Positions 33,396-42,690 are shown, numbered from the stretch's first letter. The stretch: DNA of 64,000 nucleotides from Herbidospora galbida (GCF_005233835.1 NZ_SZQA01000001.1:248001-312000), one strand, 5' to 3'. Numbers and translations: made by a program. The notes: a model not told the origin generated them from the sequence alone.

Positions 33396-34555
33396 TCACC
33401 ACCGCCTTCGACGACCGGCTCGTCCGGGGGGTCGCCGAGCTTGAACGCACCCCGCGAGGCGTCCGGCTCCACCGGCTGCCCGGACGGGTGCGCGATCTGT
33501 TCCCGGATCCGCAGCTGTCGATGATGGAGGCGCAGCCCTCTGGCGCCCGTCTCGCGTTCACGACCGCGGCGCGGACGATCGAGCTGGTCGTGCATCCCAC
33601 CCGGGTCGCCTATCGGGGCGCGGATCGGCCGCGCGGAGGAATCGATCTCGTCGTCGACGGAGAACTGGTCGCAGAGGTGCGACTGGCCGACGGCGATCTC
33701 GTGGAGGTCGACCTCGAAACGGGGGCGACGCGGTTCCGGCCGGGTCCCTCACAGACGGTGTCGTTCCAGGGTCTGGGCCCCAATGACAAGGACATCGAGA
33801 TCTGGCTGCCGCACAATGAGGGGCTTGAGCTCGTCGAGTTGCGGACGGACGAGCCCGTCCGTCCCGTCGACGCGAAGGGCCCGTTGTGGGTCCACCACGG
33901 CAGCTCGATCAGCCACGGCTCGAACGCGAGCGGACCCACTCAGATCTGGCCCGTCGTCGCGGCCCGACGCGCCGGCGTCGAACTGCACAACCTCGGCCTC
34001 GGCGGAAGCGCGCTGGTCGACCCGTTCACCGCCCGCGTCCTGCGTGACTCCGCGGCAGACCTGATCAGCGTCAAGCTCGGAATCAACGTCGTGAACCTCG
34101 ACGCCATGCGGCTGCGGGCCTTCGTCCCCGCCGTCCACGGCTTCCTCGACACCATCCGCGACGGACACCCCGACACACCGCTTCTGGTGATCTCCCCCAT
34201 CCTGTGTCCCATCCACGAGGACACCCCGGGACCGGGAGCCGTGGACCCGGCGACGCTGGGCACCGACCAGGTCCGCTTCACCGCGACCGGCCGGCCCGGA
34301 GACCGTGAGCTGGGGCGCCTCACGCTCCGGGTGATCCGCGACGCGCTCGCCTCCCTGGTCGAGCGGCGTGGTGACGACCCGAACCTCCACTACCTCGACG
34401 GGACCGCGCTCTACGGAGAGGTGGACGCCGCCGAGCACCCCCTCCCCGACGCGCTCCACCCCGACACCGCCACGCATCAGCTCATCGGCCGGCGGTTCGC
34501 CGACTACGCCTTCGCCCCGGGAGGTCCCTTCGTCAGGACCTACTCGGCGGTGTAG
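33392..34555 (+). CDS. SGNH/GDSL-family hydrolase with N-terminal beta domain
   Basis: The 387-aa protein has an N-terminal jelly-roll-like region (about 1-160) and a C-terminal SGNH hydrolase domain. WVHHGSSISHG near residue 168 is block I with the nucleophile Ser171, LGLGGSALVD near 206 is block II (Gly), SVKLGINVVN near 230 is block III (Asn), and DALHPD near 353 supplies Asp/His. There is no signal peptide, so it is cytosolic. It is likely an esterase, possibly on acylated sugars, as related two-domain SGNH enzymes are. It is co-transcribed with the TetR gene and overlaps the opposing PPOX gene by 16 bp. Confidence 0.88.
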   Translation: MITTAFDDRLVRGVAELERTPRGVRLHRLPGRVRDLFPDPQLSMMEAQPSGARLAFTTAARTIELVVHPTRVAYRGADRPRGGIDLVVDGELVAEVRLADGDLVEVDLETGATRFRPGPSQTVSFQGLGPNDKDIEIWLPHNEGLELVELRTDEPVRPVDAKGPLWVHHGSSISHGSNASGPTQIWPVVAARRAGVELHNLGLGGSALVDPFTARVLRDSAADLISVKLGINVVNLDAMRLRAFVPAVHGFLDTIRDGHPDTPLLVISPILCPIHEDTPGPGAVDPATLGTDQVRFTATGRPGDRELGRLTLRVIRDALASLVERRGDDPNLHYLDGTALYGEVDAAEHPLPDALHPDTATHQLIGRRFADYAFAPGGPFVRTYSAV

Positions 34556-34941
34556 TCGCGGGCCCAGCAGACCTCCGGCTGTACGAGGAAGGCCACCAGA
34601 CCCTCGCGGATGTCATACGGCTCGCCGGTGTATCGCTCGGCGATCCGGTCGACGATCGGCAGGGCCGCGTCCCCGTCGACGCGCCGCACGACGCGGCCGC
34701 GCACGGTGGCCATGTCGAGGGGGTTGTCCGAGCCGGTCACCGAAAGGGCGATGCGGGGGTCGGCTTCGAGGTTCTTCACCTTCCGCGAGCCTTCGAGCGA
34801 GAAGAAGGCGATCAGATCGCCCTCCACACCCACCCACACGGGAACGCTGTGGGGCGCACCGTCGGGCAGGAGGGTCGCGACATGGGCGACCGTGTCGCGC
34901 AGGAAGTAACGGCGGACGTCGGCCCAGTTCTTCGTCATCAC
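34540..34941 (-). CDS. PPOX-class flavin/F420-binding oxidoreductase-like protein
   Basis: The 133-aa split-barrel protein shows VAHVATLLPDGAPHSVPVWV near residue 18, FSLEGSRKVKNLEADPRIALSV near 47 and a C-terminal EVCWARDY. This is the pattern of pyridoxamine-phosphate-oxidase-like proteins that bind F420 or flavin in actinobacteria. It probably reduces a small substrate in the cytosol. Its 3' end overlaps the SGNH hydrolase gene. Confidence 0.88.
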   Translation of the reverse strand: MMTKNWADVRRYFLRDTVAHVATLLPDGAPHSVPVWVGVEGDLIAFFSLEGSRKVKNLEADPRIALSVTGSDNPLDMATVRGRVVRRVDGDAALPIVDRIAERYTGEPYDIREGLVAFLVQPEVCWARDYTAE

Positions 34942-35123
34942 CTCAGGCTAAGGCGCGGACGATGGCCGGGGCCCTCCGGATGACCTCGGCGACTGTTCGT
35001 GGGCGTCGAGGCCGCAAGGCGGGCCAGGTCGCCGTGCTGGCCGTACAGCTCCCCCGTCCTCCTCGGGAGCGTGTACGCAGCCCGAGTGTCCGGGTCTCGG
35101 CCATCCCGCCGGACGGACCTATT

Positions 35124-35672
35124 TCATGATCGCGGGCGTCCTGCCTCGATCCCGGCCAGCAGCATCTCCAGCAGCCTTCCGATCGCGGCCTCCCGGCTGA
35201 TCCCCCGCGACCCCCGGACCGACGCGATGGCCAGCAACGCCACCTGTACATCCCGCGAGGAAACCCCCGCCCGTTCGACCAGTTCCCGCAGCAGCAGTGC
35301 GTTCGCGCGCCGGTCATCCCCGAACGGGTCTCCCGCGTCCTGCGTCCCGAACAGCGCCTGGACCAGCCCCACCGACCGGGCCTGGTGGGCGGCGAAGCGG
35401 CGGATGGCCGAGGCAAGGGCCGTCCACGGGTCGGGTTCCGCGTAGGCGGCGCGCATGTCGGCGCGGCAGGCGGCCACGTGGTCGGCGAGGGCGGCGGTGA
35501 CGAGGTCGGTGCGGGTGGGGAAGTGACGGTAGATCGTCGCGACGCCGAGCCCGGCCAGGCGGGCGATCTCTCGGGTCGGCACGTCCAAGCCCTCCCGGGC
35601 GAAGGCGTCGCGGGCGACGGCGACGATGGCGGAACGGTTCGACCGGGCGTCGACCCTCTCTTTCCGAGACAC
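35124..35672 (-). CDS. TetR-family transcriptional regulator
   Basis: The GTG at 35672 has GAGGAGG upstream. The frame stays open 30 codons further, but that part overlaps the divergent operator region and I discard it. The 182-aa protein has a TetR HTH (SAIVAVARDAFAREGL, VPTREIARLAGLGVATIYRHF) and a C-terminal domain of the TetR_C SbtR-like kind. It is divergent from an oxidoreductase, with two inverted repeats between, and most likely represses that gene and itself. Confidence 0.9.
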   Translation of the reverse strand: MSRKERVDARSNRSAIVAVARDAFAREGLDVPTREIARLAGLGVATIYRHFPTRTDLVTAALADHVAACRADMRAAYAEPDPWTALASAIRRFAAHQARSVGLVQALFGTQDAGDPFGDDRRANALLLRELVERAGVSSRDVQVALLAIASVRGSRGISREAAIGRLLEMLLAGIEAGRPRS

Positions 35673-35700
35673 TCCGCCCGCACCTCCTCTCACTTCGTCC

Positions 35701-35732
35701 TGTTCCGGAACACGTGCTTCGGAACCGTGTTC
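35701..35732. promoter_or_regulatory. Operator candidates between TetR and the quinone oxidoreductase-like gene
   Basis: A perfect palindrome TGTTCCGGAACA (35701-35712) overlaps a second inverted repeat GAACACG-N11-CGTGTTC (35708-35732). Both lie in the 92-bp divergent gap. Confidence 0.6.
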
Positions 35733-35764
35733 AACCCCAGTGTCGTCCACGAAGGAGAGCAACC

Positions 35765-36700
35765 ATGCTGGCAGTGCAGTTCGACCGATTCGGCCCCCCG
35801 GACGTGCTGGAGATCGGTGTCGCGCCGGACCCCCATCCCGGCCGGGGACAGGTGCGCATCAGGGTCAAGGCGGCGGGCGTCTCGCCGGTCGACCTGGCGC
35901 TGCGCGCCGGAGAGTCCCCGGGGAGCAAGAACCTCGTGCTGCCGCACATTCCGGGCGTCGACGCCGCCGGAGTGGTGGACGAGGTCGGTCCGGGTGTCGT
36001 CGACGTCTCCGCGGGTGACGAGGTGTTCGGCACGGTCGCCCTCGCCGGGCTCGGCGGGGCCACCGCCGAGTATGCGATTCTCGACTTCTGGGGACGCAAG
36101 CCTGAACGGATGCCCTGGCACGAGGCGGGCGGAGCGGGTTCCGGAGTGGAAACCGCGACCCGTGCGCTGGACCTGCTCGATGTCCGCGACGGCATGACCC
36201 TTCTCGTGCACGGCGCCGCGGGCGGGGTCGGGAGCGTCGTCGTGCAGCTGGCCGCCGCGCGGGGTGCCCGGGTGCTGGGAGCGGCGCGAGTGGAGAGCCA
36301 TCCGTTCCTGGAGTCCCTCGGTGTTCGGCCGGTGAGCCTCGAAGACGTCTCGCAGAGCGTGGACAGGGCGCTCGACGTCGCCGGGGCCGGGGTGCTGGAC
36401 GACCTCATCAAGATCACCGGCAGTGTGGACGACGTCGTCACCCTGGCCGACTTCGAGGGTCCGTCCAAAGGCGTGCGCCTCTCCATGGGGCGGCCGGCCG
36501 GGCAGGTCGATGGCCGTCATGGGCTGGTGGACGTCGCGGCGCTCGTCGAGCGGGGGCTTTTCCGGGTTCCCGTACGCGAGGTCTTCCCGCCCCACAACGC
36601 GGCGGCGGCCCATGCGCTGGCGGCGCGGTCTCCCCGGCAGGGGAAGGTGATCATCGAGGGAATCCGGCCCTCCCTTGGCGCCAATCCCGAGTCAGGCTGA
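35765..36700 (+). CDS. Zinc-independent MDR oxidoreductase (quinone oxidoreductase-like)
   Basis: The ATG at 35765 follows GAAGGAGAGC; 311 aa. Medium-chain reductase features: VKAAGVSPVDLALRAG near residue 36, IPGVDAAGVVDEVG near 62 and the NAD(P)H-binding LLVHGAAGGVGSVVVQLA near 149. The zinc-ligand Cys cluster is absent, as in quinone reductases. It reduces quinones or enones with NADPH in the cytosol. The divergent TetR gene probably controls it; such pairs commonly respond to electrophiles. Confidence 0.92.
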   Translation: MLAVQFDRFGPPDVLEIGVAPDPHPGRGQVRIRVKAAGVSPVDLALRAGESPGSKNLVLPHIPGVDAAGVVDEVGPGVVDVSAGDEVFGTVALAGLGGATAEYAILDFWGRKPERMPWHEAGGAGSGVETATRALDLLDVRDGMTLLVHGAAGGVGSVVVQLAAARGARVLGAARVESHPFLESLGVRPVSLEDVSQSVDRALDVAGAGVLDDLIKITGSVDDVVTLADFEGPSKGVRLSMGRPAGQVDGRHGLVDVAALVERGLFRVPVREVFPPHNAAAAHALAARSPRQGKVIIEGIRPSLGANPESG

Positions 36701-37025
36701 AAGTCAGTCGGGACAACGGCGGGGGCGCCGCTACGTCGCCGGTCAAACGACGCTGGGGAGTGGCCGCCGAACAGCAGGAGAAGGAGATCCTGACCTCCAT
36801 CGCCGCAACCTGCCCCAACGCGCCGATCCCCGTTCCCCGCGCAGGCCGATCAGAGGTAACCGGCCGGGAATCCGATGAACTCGGCATGAGCACTCCCCGC
36901 CGTTTTTGGATAACCGGGCTCACGTCGGCCCGAATCCTGCAATGCCCAATCGCAAGGCCGGCTCACTCGGCTCTGTCACCGATGTCCCACAGCTGCACCG
37001 CCGCCCTCTCGTGGCAGCATTTCTC
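36701..37025. other. 325-bp spacer with no supported gene
   Basis: Short plus-strand frames exist, but codon bias is irregular and no ribosome site or domain is visible. No strong hairpin is seen. Confidence 0.5.
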
Positions 37026-37604
37026 CTAATGATCAGCGCGCAATTCGCGCCGGATGTGCGCGCTCACGTTGCGCAGCACGGTCAGGCGCATGAGGTCGAT
37101 TCTGTTCGGCACCTTCATGCTGATGGCCTGCCTCGAGGCCGCGCTCGCGGCCTCGGCGGGATCGGGCCACAGGGTCCGGTGCAGAACCAGCAGGGCGTAA
37201 GCGGTCAGTTCCACTCGGTCGGCCTCGGGGCCGCTCCCGAGCGATTTCGCCTGGTCGATGGTCGCGTCGGCCTGCTGGATCACCCGGTCTCTCAGTTCAT
37301 CGCGCTCCCCCGGGAAGCGTTCGCCGGTGTCGAGCAGGCGCAGGACCTCGCCCGCGATCGGGTCGTCGATTCCGGCGATCGCGATGACGGTGGTCGCGAT
37401 TGTGCGGTTGACGACCGGTGCCATCGCGGGTGAGGGATCGGCGAGGATGCGGGCCAACTCCGGCTCGTCCAGGAAGGGCGCCCGGGGGCTGTGATATTCG
37501 CGCGGGACGATCGCGTCGGGCAGCGGATCGACGATCTTGAAGACGTGGTGGGAAGAGTTCAGCCACTCGGACGGGAAGAGCGCTCCACTGAGCCTCTCCC
37601 CCAT
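37026..37604 (-). CDS. Hypothetical protein, mostly helical
   Basis: From the ATG at 37604 it encodes 192 aa with good third-position bias in the last 160 codons. The frame is also open to an ATG at 37676, but that part lies over the plus-strand fragment. Visible traits are a Pro-rich start (PFLDEPELARILADPSP), a hydrophobic stretch (TIATTVIAIAGI) and a charged helical tail (LRNVSAHIRRELRADH). No family is recognised. It has no signal peptide and abuts a truncated gene, so its own 5' end may have been altered by a rearrangement. Confidence 0.5.
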   Translation of the reverse strand: MGERLSGALFPSEWLNSSHHVFKIVDPLPDAIVPREYHSPRAPFLDEPELARILADPSPAMAPVVNRTIATTVIAIAGIDDPIAGEVLRLLDTGERFPGERDELRDRVIQQADATIDQAKSLGSGPEADRVELTAYALLVLHRTLWPDPAEAASAASRQAISMKVPNRIDLMRLTVLRNVSAHIRRELRADH

Positions 37605-37875
37605 GGCCAGGCAGCGGGCCTGCGTCTGGCTGGACCTGCGCAACGCCGCGGCGACCTTCAACCTGGAGGTCATCAACCCGGCCGACTGGACCTACATCGC
37701 CCTGAAGACGGTACCGGTGGACCAGACGGTGGCACCGGGCTGGCGCCTGCACACGGTGAGCTGGACCGCGCAGCGCTCCGACGTCGTGCTGCGGCTGACC
37801 GTGGGAAAGGCCTTCAACCACCCGTTCGCCCCACGCGCGGAACTCGACGACGTCGTCGTCCAGTGCGCCTGCTGA
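37603..37875 (+). pseudogene. 3' fragment of a gene for a beta-sandwich-like protein
   Basis: A 90-codon stretch ending at 37875 reads as a believable domain end (VWLDLRNAAATFNLEVINPADWTYI... LDDVVVQCAC) with strong codon bias. There is no ribosome site, signal peptide or N-terminal part. The ATG at 37603 overlaps the start of the opposing hypothetical gene (shared CATG). It is most likely the tail of a deleted gene. Confidence 0.4.
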
Positions 37876-38096
37876 CTGTTCTGGCTCAGTGAAAGTGGCA
37901 CCAGACAGTGGCGTCGAGTCTCCGCATCGAGCACCGCCGTCATCCGGGCCATGCCCCCGGCGCCCGAAGGCGCTCGCGTGGGCACTGTTCGCGACGGCCG
38001 GAAAGGGTCAATGCCTTGATCAGGGCGAGCGGCTTGGCGGATGCTGGGAAACGGGCGCTCTGAAGCGGCCCGGGGGACGCGAAAGGATCTCGGGTA

Positions 38097-39503
38097 TTGC
38101 GCAGCACATCGGAACCCGCCGCTCTGCCCGTGGCTCCCGGGGGCCTTCCGCTCCTCGGCCATGTGCTTTCGCTGATACGAGATCCGCTGGCGTTCCTGTC
38201 GTCGTTGCCTCGCTGCGGGGACCTGGTCGAGGTGCGCGTCGGCCCGACCAGGGCGGTCGTGGTGTGCGATCCGGAACTGAACCATCAGCTCCTGATGGAG
38301 GACCGGACCTTCGACAAGGGCGGGTTGTTCATCGAGAAGGCCCGGGAGTTCGTCGGCGAGAGCCTGGGCACCTGTCCGCACAGCCTGCACCGGCGTCAGC
38401 GGCGCCTGGCACAGCCCGCGTTCCACCAGGCGCGCATGCCGGGCTACGCCGGCATCATGATCGAGCACATCACCGCCGCCACCCGGTCATGGCGGCCGGG
38501 ACGGGTCTTCGACGTCTACGCCGAGATGATGGGGATCACCGTCAAGGTCCTCCTGGCGACCATGTTCTCCAGTTCCCTGCCGGCTCAGGCCGGTCATGAC
38601 CGGCTGCACGAGGACATCGTCACGATCTTCGACACCGTGTATCGGCGGATGCTGACACCACGATCGTTCAACCGGCTGCCGACCCGGGGTAACCGCCGCT
38701 ACCGGCAGGCCATCGCACGGGTGCACCGGACCGTCCTCGCCGTGCTCGCCGACCGCCGCCTCGACGGCACCGATCACGGCGACCTCCTGTCGGCCCTCCT
38801 GGCCGCACGCGACGACGGCTCGGGGACGGCGGGCCGGGGGCTGTCCGACACGGAGATCACCGACAACACGATGATGTTCGTCCTGGCCGGCACCGAGACC
38901 ACCGCCTCGGCCCTCGCGTGGGCGTTCCACCTGGTCGCCGGGCATCCGGAGGTCGAGCGCGCCCTGCACGGCGAGGTCGACGCCGTCCTGGACGGCAGGA
39001 CCGCCACTCACACCGATCTGCCGCACCTGAAGCTGACCGGCCGTATCGTCACCGAGACCCTGCGGCTGTATCCGCCGGGCTGGATCTTCACCCGGACCAC
39101 CACCGCCGACACCCTGCTCGGCGGCCACCGGATCCCCGAGAACACGACGGTCATCTACAGCCCGTACCTGCTTCACCGCCGTGCGGACCTCTTCGACGCG
39201 CCCGACCGGTTCGATCCCGACCGGTGGCTGCCCGGCCGGGTCCAGCCGAGACGCCACTCCCTGGTTCCCTTCGGCGGCGGAAGCCGCAAATGCATAGGCG
39301 ACACCTTCGCCGTCACCGAAGTCACGCTGGCCCTGGCCACCATCGCCTCCCGGTGGACCCTGCGTCACGTCGCCGGACCGCCGGTGAGGCCGGCGAAAAG
39401 TGCGGCCCTGTATCCGCGGAACCTGCAGATGCGCGCCGAAGCCCGAGCTCAGGGCCTCCGTGCCGACTCCACGAAAGCCGGGGATCCCGATGCCGGTCAT
39501 TGA
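38097..39503 (+). CDS. Cytochrome P450 of the terpene-synthase-linked type
   Basis: Start is TTG at 38097 behind GAAAGGA; 468 aa, longer than most soluble bacterial P450s. APGGLPLLGHVLSL near residue 12 is the Pro-rich hinge, LAGTETTAS near 264 the I-helix, ETLRLYPPGW near 318 the ExxR region and FGGGSRKCIGD the heme loop with Cys at 399. This pattern resembles pentalenene oxygenase-like P450s. Its stop overlaps the next gene, a class I terpene synthase, by 14 bp. It therefore very probably oxidises that enzyme's hydrocarbon. Confidence 0.93.
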   Translation: MRSTSEPAALPVAPGGLPLLGHVLSLIRDPLAFLSSLPRCGDLVEVRVGPTRAVVVCDPELNHQLLMEDRTFDKGGLFIEKAREFVGESLGTCPHSLHRRQRRLAQPAFHQARMPGYAGIMIEHITAATRSWRPGRVFDVYAEMMGITVKVLLATMFSSSLPAQAGHDRLHEDIVTIFDTVYRRMLTPRSFNRLPTRGNRRYRQAIARVHRTVLAVLADRRLDGTDHGDLLSALLAARDDGSGTAGRGLSDTEITDNTMMFVLAGTETTASALAWAFHLVAGHPEVERALHGEVDAVLDGRTATHTDLPHLKLTGRIVTETLRLYPPGWIFTRTTTADTLLGGHRIPENTTVIYSPYLLHRRADLFDAPDRFDPDRWLPGRVQPRRHSLVPFGGGSRKCIGDTFAVTEVTLALATIASRWTLRHVAGPPVRPAKSAALYPRNLQMRAEARAQGLRADSTKAGDPDAGH

Positions 39504-40548
39504 CCCGACGAGGCTGTTCGACCTCCCGGAGTTACAGCTGATTCCCGGTGACCGGAAAGCGTCGTGGGGCCCGGACCTCGATGGAGTGGTGGCCGCGTTC
39601 GCCCGCGAGACGGGGCTGCTGACGACCGAAACGGCTGATCGGTATTACGCCGCACAGCGCATCGGGACGATGTGCGCCTATGTGATTCCGGGTGCCGTCT
39701 CCAGAGATCGCCGCGAGATCTACGGCAAACTCCAGACGTGGTTGTTCATCTACGATGACTGGGCCGAGCAGCTGGGGCGGTTCCTTAACCGCGAAGACGT
39801 CGCCCGCGTGACCGACATCGTCCTCACCTGGTTCGCCGAATCCGAGAAGGACTGTCGTCGCCTGGACCTCGCCGTCGCCCGCGGCCTGAGGGAGATCTGG
39901 GGGCAGATCCAGCAGAACAGTTCGCCGGATTGGCGGCACCGGCTCCGCGAGGAACTCGGCGTCTATCTGCGGACCGCCGTGGAAGAGGCCGAACTGGTCC
40001 GCAGCGGCCGGGTGAATCCTTTCGGCAAGGCCAGCGAGCTGCGACCGCTCGCCACGGCGGCGCAGGCCGTCTTCACCCAGTCGGAATTCGCGTACGGCAT
40101 CGAACTGCCGCGTGAGCTGATCCGGCATCCGTTCCTGAGGCGGATCAGCAGGGCGAGCACGATCGCCATCGCCTACGCCAACGACATCATCGGCCTCAAA
40201 GCGGACCTTTTACGCGGCATCCGGGACAATCTCGTCCTGTCGCTGCAAGAGGAGTACGGCGGCGATCTGCAAACGAACGTCGAGCGTGCGGCGCAGAACT
40301 TCCAGCGGGTGGCCGGTGAATTCGCCGACCTCCAGTCCCAGTTCCGCTCCGGCGGCGGACTGTGCGACCACGAGATCGCCGGAAGGCCGGACGTCGAGGT
40401 GTACATCCAGATCCTGGAGGACTGGCTCTACGAGGGCATCAAATGGCAGCTTCTCGACACCAACCGTTACCAGACGACCGTCCGGCTGACGCAGCAGGAG
40501 CATCCGAACCAGCTACTGAGCCTCGCCGAAGCCCTCCCGCCGGAGTAG
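39490..40548 (+). CDS. Class I terpene synthase (probable sesquiterpene cyclase)
   Basis: The ATG at 39490 lies within the end of the P450 gene; 352 aa. The Asp-rich metal motif is DDWAE at residues 89-93 (FIYDDWAEQ). The second metal motif is N-D-I-I-G-L-K-A-D at 231-239, a variant of NDxxSxxxE with Gly and Asp replacing Ser and Glu. A C-terminal Arg-Tyr pair (NRYQTT) is present. It ionises a linear isoprenyl diphosphate, by size and P450 partner most likely farnesyl diphosphate, and cyclises it in the cytosol. The product cannot be predicted. No prenyl-diphosphate synthase is adjacent. Confidence 0.9.
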   Translation: MPVIDPTRLFDLPELQLIPGDRKASWGPDLDGVVAAFARETGLLTTETADRYYAAQRIGTMCAYVIPGAVSRDRREIYGKLQTWLFIYDDWAEQLGRFLNREDVARVTDIVLTWFAESEKDCRRLDLAVARGLREIWGQIQQNSSPDWRHRLREELGVYLRTAVEEAELVRSGRVNPFGKASELRPLATAAQAVFTQSEFAYGIELPRELIRHPFLRRISRASTIAIAYANDIIGLKADLLRGIRDNLVLSLQEEYGGDLQTNVERAAQNFQRVAGEFADLQSQFRSGGGLCDHEIAGRPDVEVYIQILEDWLYEGIKWQLLDTNRYQTTVRLTQQEHPNQLLSLAEALPPE

Positions 40549-40740
40549 CGGTCCCGCCAAGCCGGGACGTCCACCGGATCGACCCCGGCCGGCGGAACAG
40601 AGGGAACGCGAAGCCACCACTGCCGAACGGGCTGAACAGCAAGCTCACTGACAAGGCTCCCAGGCCGGATAACCTGTGGCGCAGCGGAAGATCCTTTGGC
40701 ATGGTGGCCACGTTCTCGCCTGATTCGAAGGGGAACGACC

Positions 40741-41151
40741 ATGGGCCGTGCAGTTACGTTGATCCGCTCGTCCTCCTTGTCTGACGTCGCCCAGTACGCC
40801 TACGCGGCCACGGCACCCACCGGATCTCGCCTGATCTTCCTTGCCGGGGCCTGCCCGCTGAACAAGGACGGGTCCACGGCGGCGGTTGGAGACTACGCAG
40901 GTCAGGCGGCGAAAGCCCTCGAAAACATGCAGATCGCCCTGACGGACGCCGGTGCATCCTTGCATGACGTCATCAGCACCAGGGTTCTCGTGGCGTCCGG
41001 CAGGCGGCAGGACCTGGTGACCGCCTGGAAGGTTGTCCGGGCCTTCTTCGGTGATCACGACGTTCCCAGCACGTTGATGGGCGTCACAGTGCTGGGCTAT
41101 GAAGATCAACTCGTGGAGATCGAAGCCATCGCCGCCGTGCTCGACTCCTAA
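40741..41151 (+). CDS. RidA/YjgF-family protein
   Basis: The 136-aa protein (ribosome site GAAGGGGAACG) has the chorismate-mutase-like RidA fold: AYAATAPTGSRLIFLAGACPL near residue 19, QAAKALENMQIALTDAGASLHDVISTRVLV near 58 and a C-terminal VEIEAIAAVL. True imine deaminases carry a conserved Arg in the C-terminal half; the strand STLMGVTVLGYEDQLVEIE lacks an obvious equivalent, so it may belong to a non-deaminating subgroup. It lies 192 bp after the terpene synthase and may or may not be part of that unit. Confidence 0.85.
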   Translation: MGRAVTLIRSSSLSDVAQYAYAATAPTGSRLIFLAGACPLNKDGSTAAVGDYAGQAAKALENMQIALTDAGASLHDVISTRVLVASGRRQDLVTAWKVVRAFFGDHDVPSTLMGVTVLGYEDQLVEIEAIAAVLDS

Positions 41152-41775
41152 GGGCGATCCACCGAACCCTGCAGATCGCCCCAGAGGACCTCGGTGCGCC
41201 GTCGGCGGTCAGGCAGAGCCGCTCCTCAACAGCCGCACTGAGGCCCACCTGCATCGGAATGGCGGTGTCGGCAACTCCGCCTGCGCCGTCTCGCTCAACC
41301 ATCGGCCGTTCCGTCGCATCAGGCGGCTCTTCTCCCGGCAGGTGAGCCGGCCGTCGCCGTCAGGGCCGGTGCTGCCGGTCAGCGGAAAAGGGTGAAGCCC
41401 TCGCGCACAGATGGGCTACGGCACGATCGGAGACCACAGCCGCGATTCCGCTGGAATCAGCGGAGCGTGTTCGCATGAGATGACGGCGGAGCGACACCGT
41501 GTTCCAGCACCGATACGGTCACCTGGAGGCTGACCAGCCGCTCACGTACCGTGACCGAGCCGTGGACCGGCGGTGGAGACCTCAGGTGCGGCGTCGCTCC
41601 CCCGGCATGGCTGCCTCCACCACCCGTCTGGAGTCCAGGCCATGAACTCCTCAGCCGGCCGTTCTCGGCGACCATGCGGACGCTGGAGCGTCGGGCCTGC
41701 ACAGTTCGATCAGAGGGACTCGGCCCGCATTCATTCGCGGCGCGAGCGGGCGTGGAGGTGGCAGGGGTGACGCCC
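41152..41775. other. 624-bp spacer with no supported gene
   Basis: Frames are open on both strands because of the G/C bias, but none has a start signal with a domain. The plus-strand frame that continues to 42315 is the antisense of the AraC gene. No repeat or terminator stands out. Confidence 0.5.
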
Positions 41776-42690
41776 TCAAGCGGGGTCCGCGGCCGTCCGT
41801 TCCGCTTTCCGCCAGACTCCGGGCGGGCTGCCGTGGTGGCGGCGGAAGGCGGCGGTGAAGGCGAAGGGCGAGGCGTAACCGACGGCTTCGGCGATGCGCG
41901 CCAGGCTCAGGTCGTCGTCGCGCAGGTGGTCGCGGGCGAGGGTCATGCGCCATTCGGTCAGGTAGCGCATCGGCGCCTGGCCGAGTCTCTCCTGGAAGGC
42001 CCGCGCGAAGGCGGCCCGCGACAGCCCGCTGATCGCGGCCAGTTCCGGCACCGTCCACGGGTGTGCCGCGTTCTCGTGCATGGCCTGCAGCGCGGCGCCC
42101 AGCCGGGGGTCGGCCGACGCCCGATACCAGCGCGGCGCGCTCGCGTTCTGCTCGAAGTCACTGCGGATGGCGAGCACGAGGAGCAGGTCGAGCAGCCGGT
42201 CCAGCACGATCTGCTGGCCGGGCAGGGCTCTGACGAGCTCACGGGACAGCAGGGTGATCACGTCTCTGAGGGGGTCGTCGAGCGCCGGCGTCAAGGTCAT
42301 GACCTGGGGCAGTGAATCGAGGAGCGCGCTGCCGACCTCACCGGAGAACCGGTAGGCCCCGCACAGGAAGACCGTGGCCCGGGGGTGGTCATCGGCTCCG
42401 GTCAGCGGATGCCGGGCCCGGAACTCCTCCGGGCCCACGCAGTCGGCGGCCGGTTGGTCTCCGATGTAGTGGTCGGGACCGCCGCGCACCAGCACCACGG
42501 TCCCGGGCGAGAGCTCCACCGCGCTGCCGGGGGTGTCGGTCCAGAGCCATCCCCGGCCCCGCACGACCGCGTGCACCCCCAGCTGGATCGAGCCGCTCAG
42601 CCGCAATCCCCACGGCGGCTCGGCCAGGGTGCGCGCGAAGACTGCGCCGGTGGCGCGGGCCCGGATCAGATGGTCGTGCAACAGGTCCAT
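41776..42690 (-). CDS. AraC-family transcriptional regulator with cupin sensor domain
   Basis: 304 aa. The N-terminal cupin (about 20-180; WGLRLSGSIQLGVHAVVRGRGWL and VLVRGGPDHYI) may bind a ligand. The C-terminal pair of HTH motifs (about 205-300) includes WTVPELAAISGLSRAAFARAF and LSLARIAEAVGYASPFAFTAAFRRHHG. It is divergent from the NmrA-like oxidoreductase gene (111-bp gap with CGCGGAA/TTCCGCG arms at 42703-42743) and probably activates or represses it. Confidence 0.92.
   Translation of the reverse strand: MDLLHDHLIRARATGAVFARTLAEPPWGLRLSGSIQLGVHAVVRGRGWLWTDTPGSAVELSPGTVVLVRGGPDHYIGDQPAADCVGPEEFRARHPLTGADDHPRATVFLCGAYRFSGEVGSALLDSLPQVMTLTPALDDPLRDVITLLSRELVRALPGQQIVLDRLLDLLLVLAIRSDFEQNASAPRWYRASADPRLGAALQAMHENAAHPWTVPELAAISGLSRAAFARAFQERLGQAPMRYLTEWRMTLARDHLRDDDLSLARIAEAVGYASPFAFTAAFRRHHGSPPGVWRKAERTAADPA

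Noticed and set aside
41457-41702. Small minus-strand frame in the 624-bp spacer
   Set aside because: No start signal or domain, and a low-complexity Ser/Arg/Gly translation.
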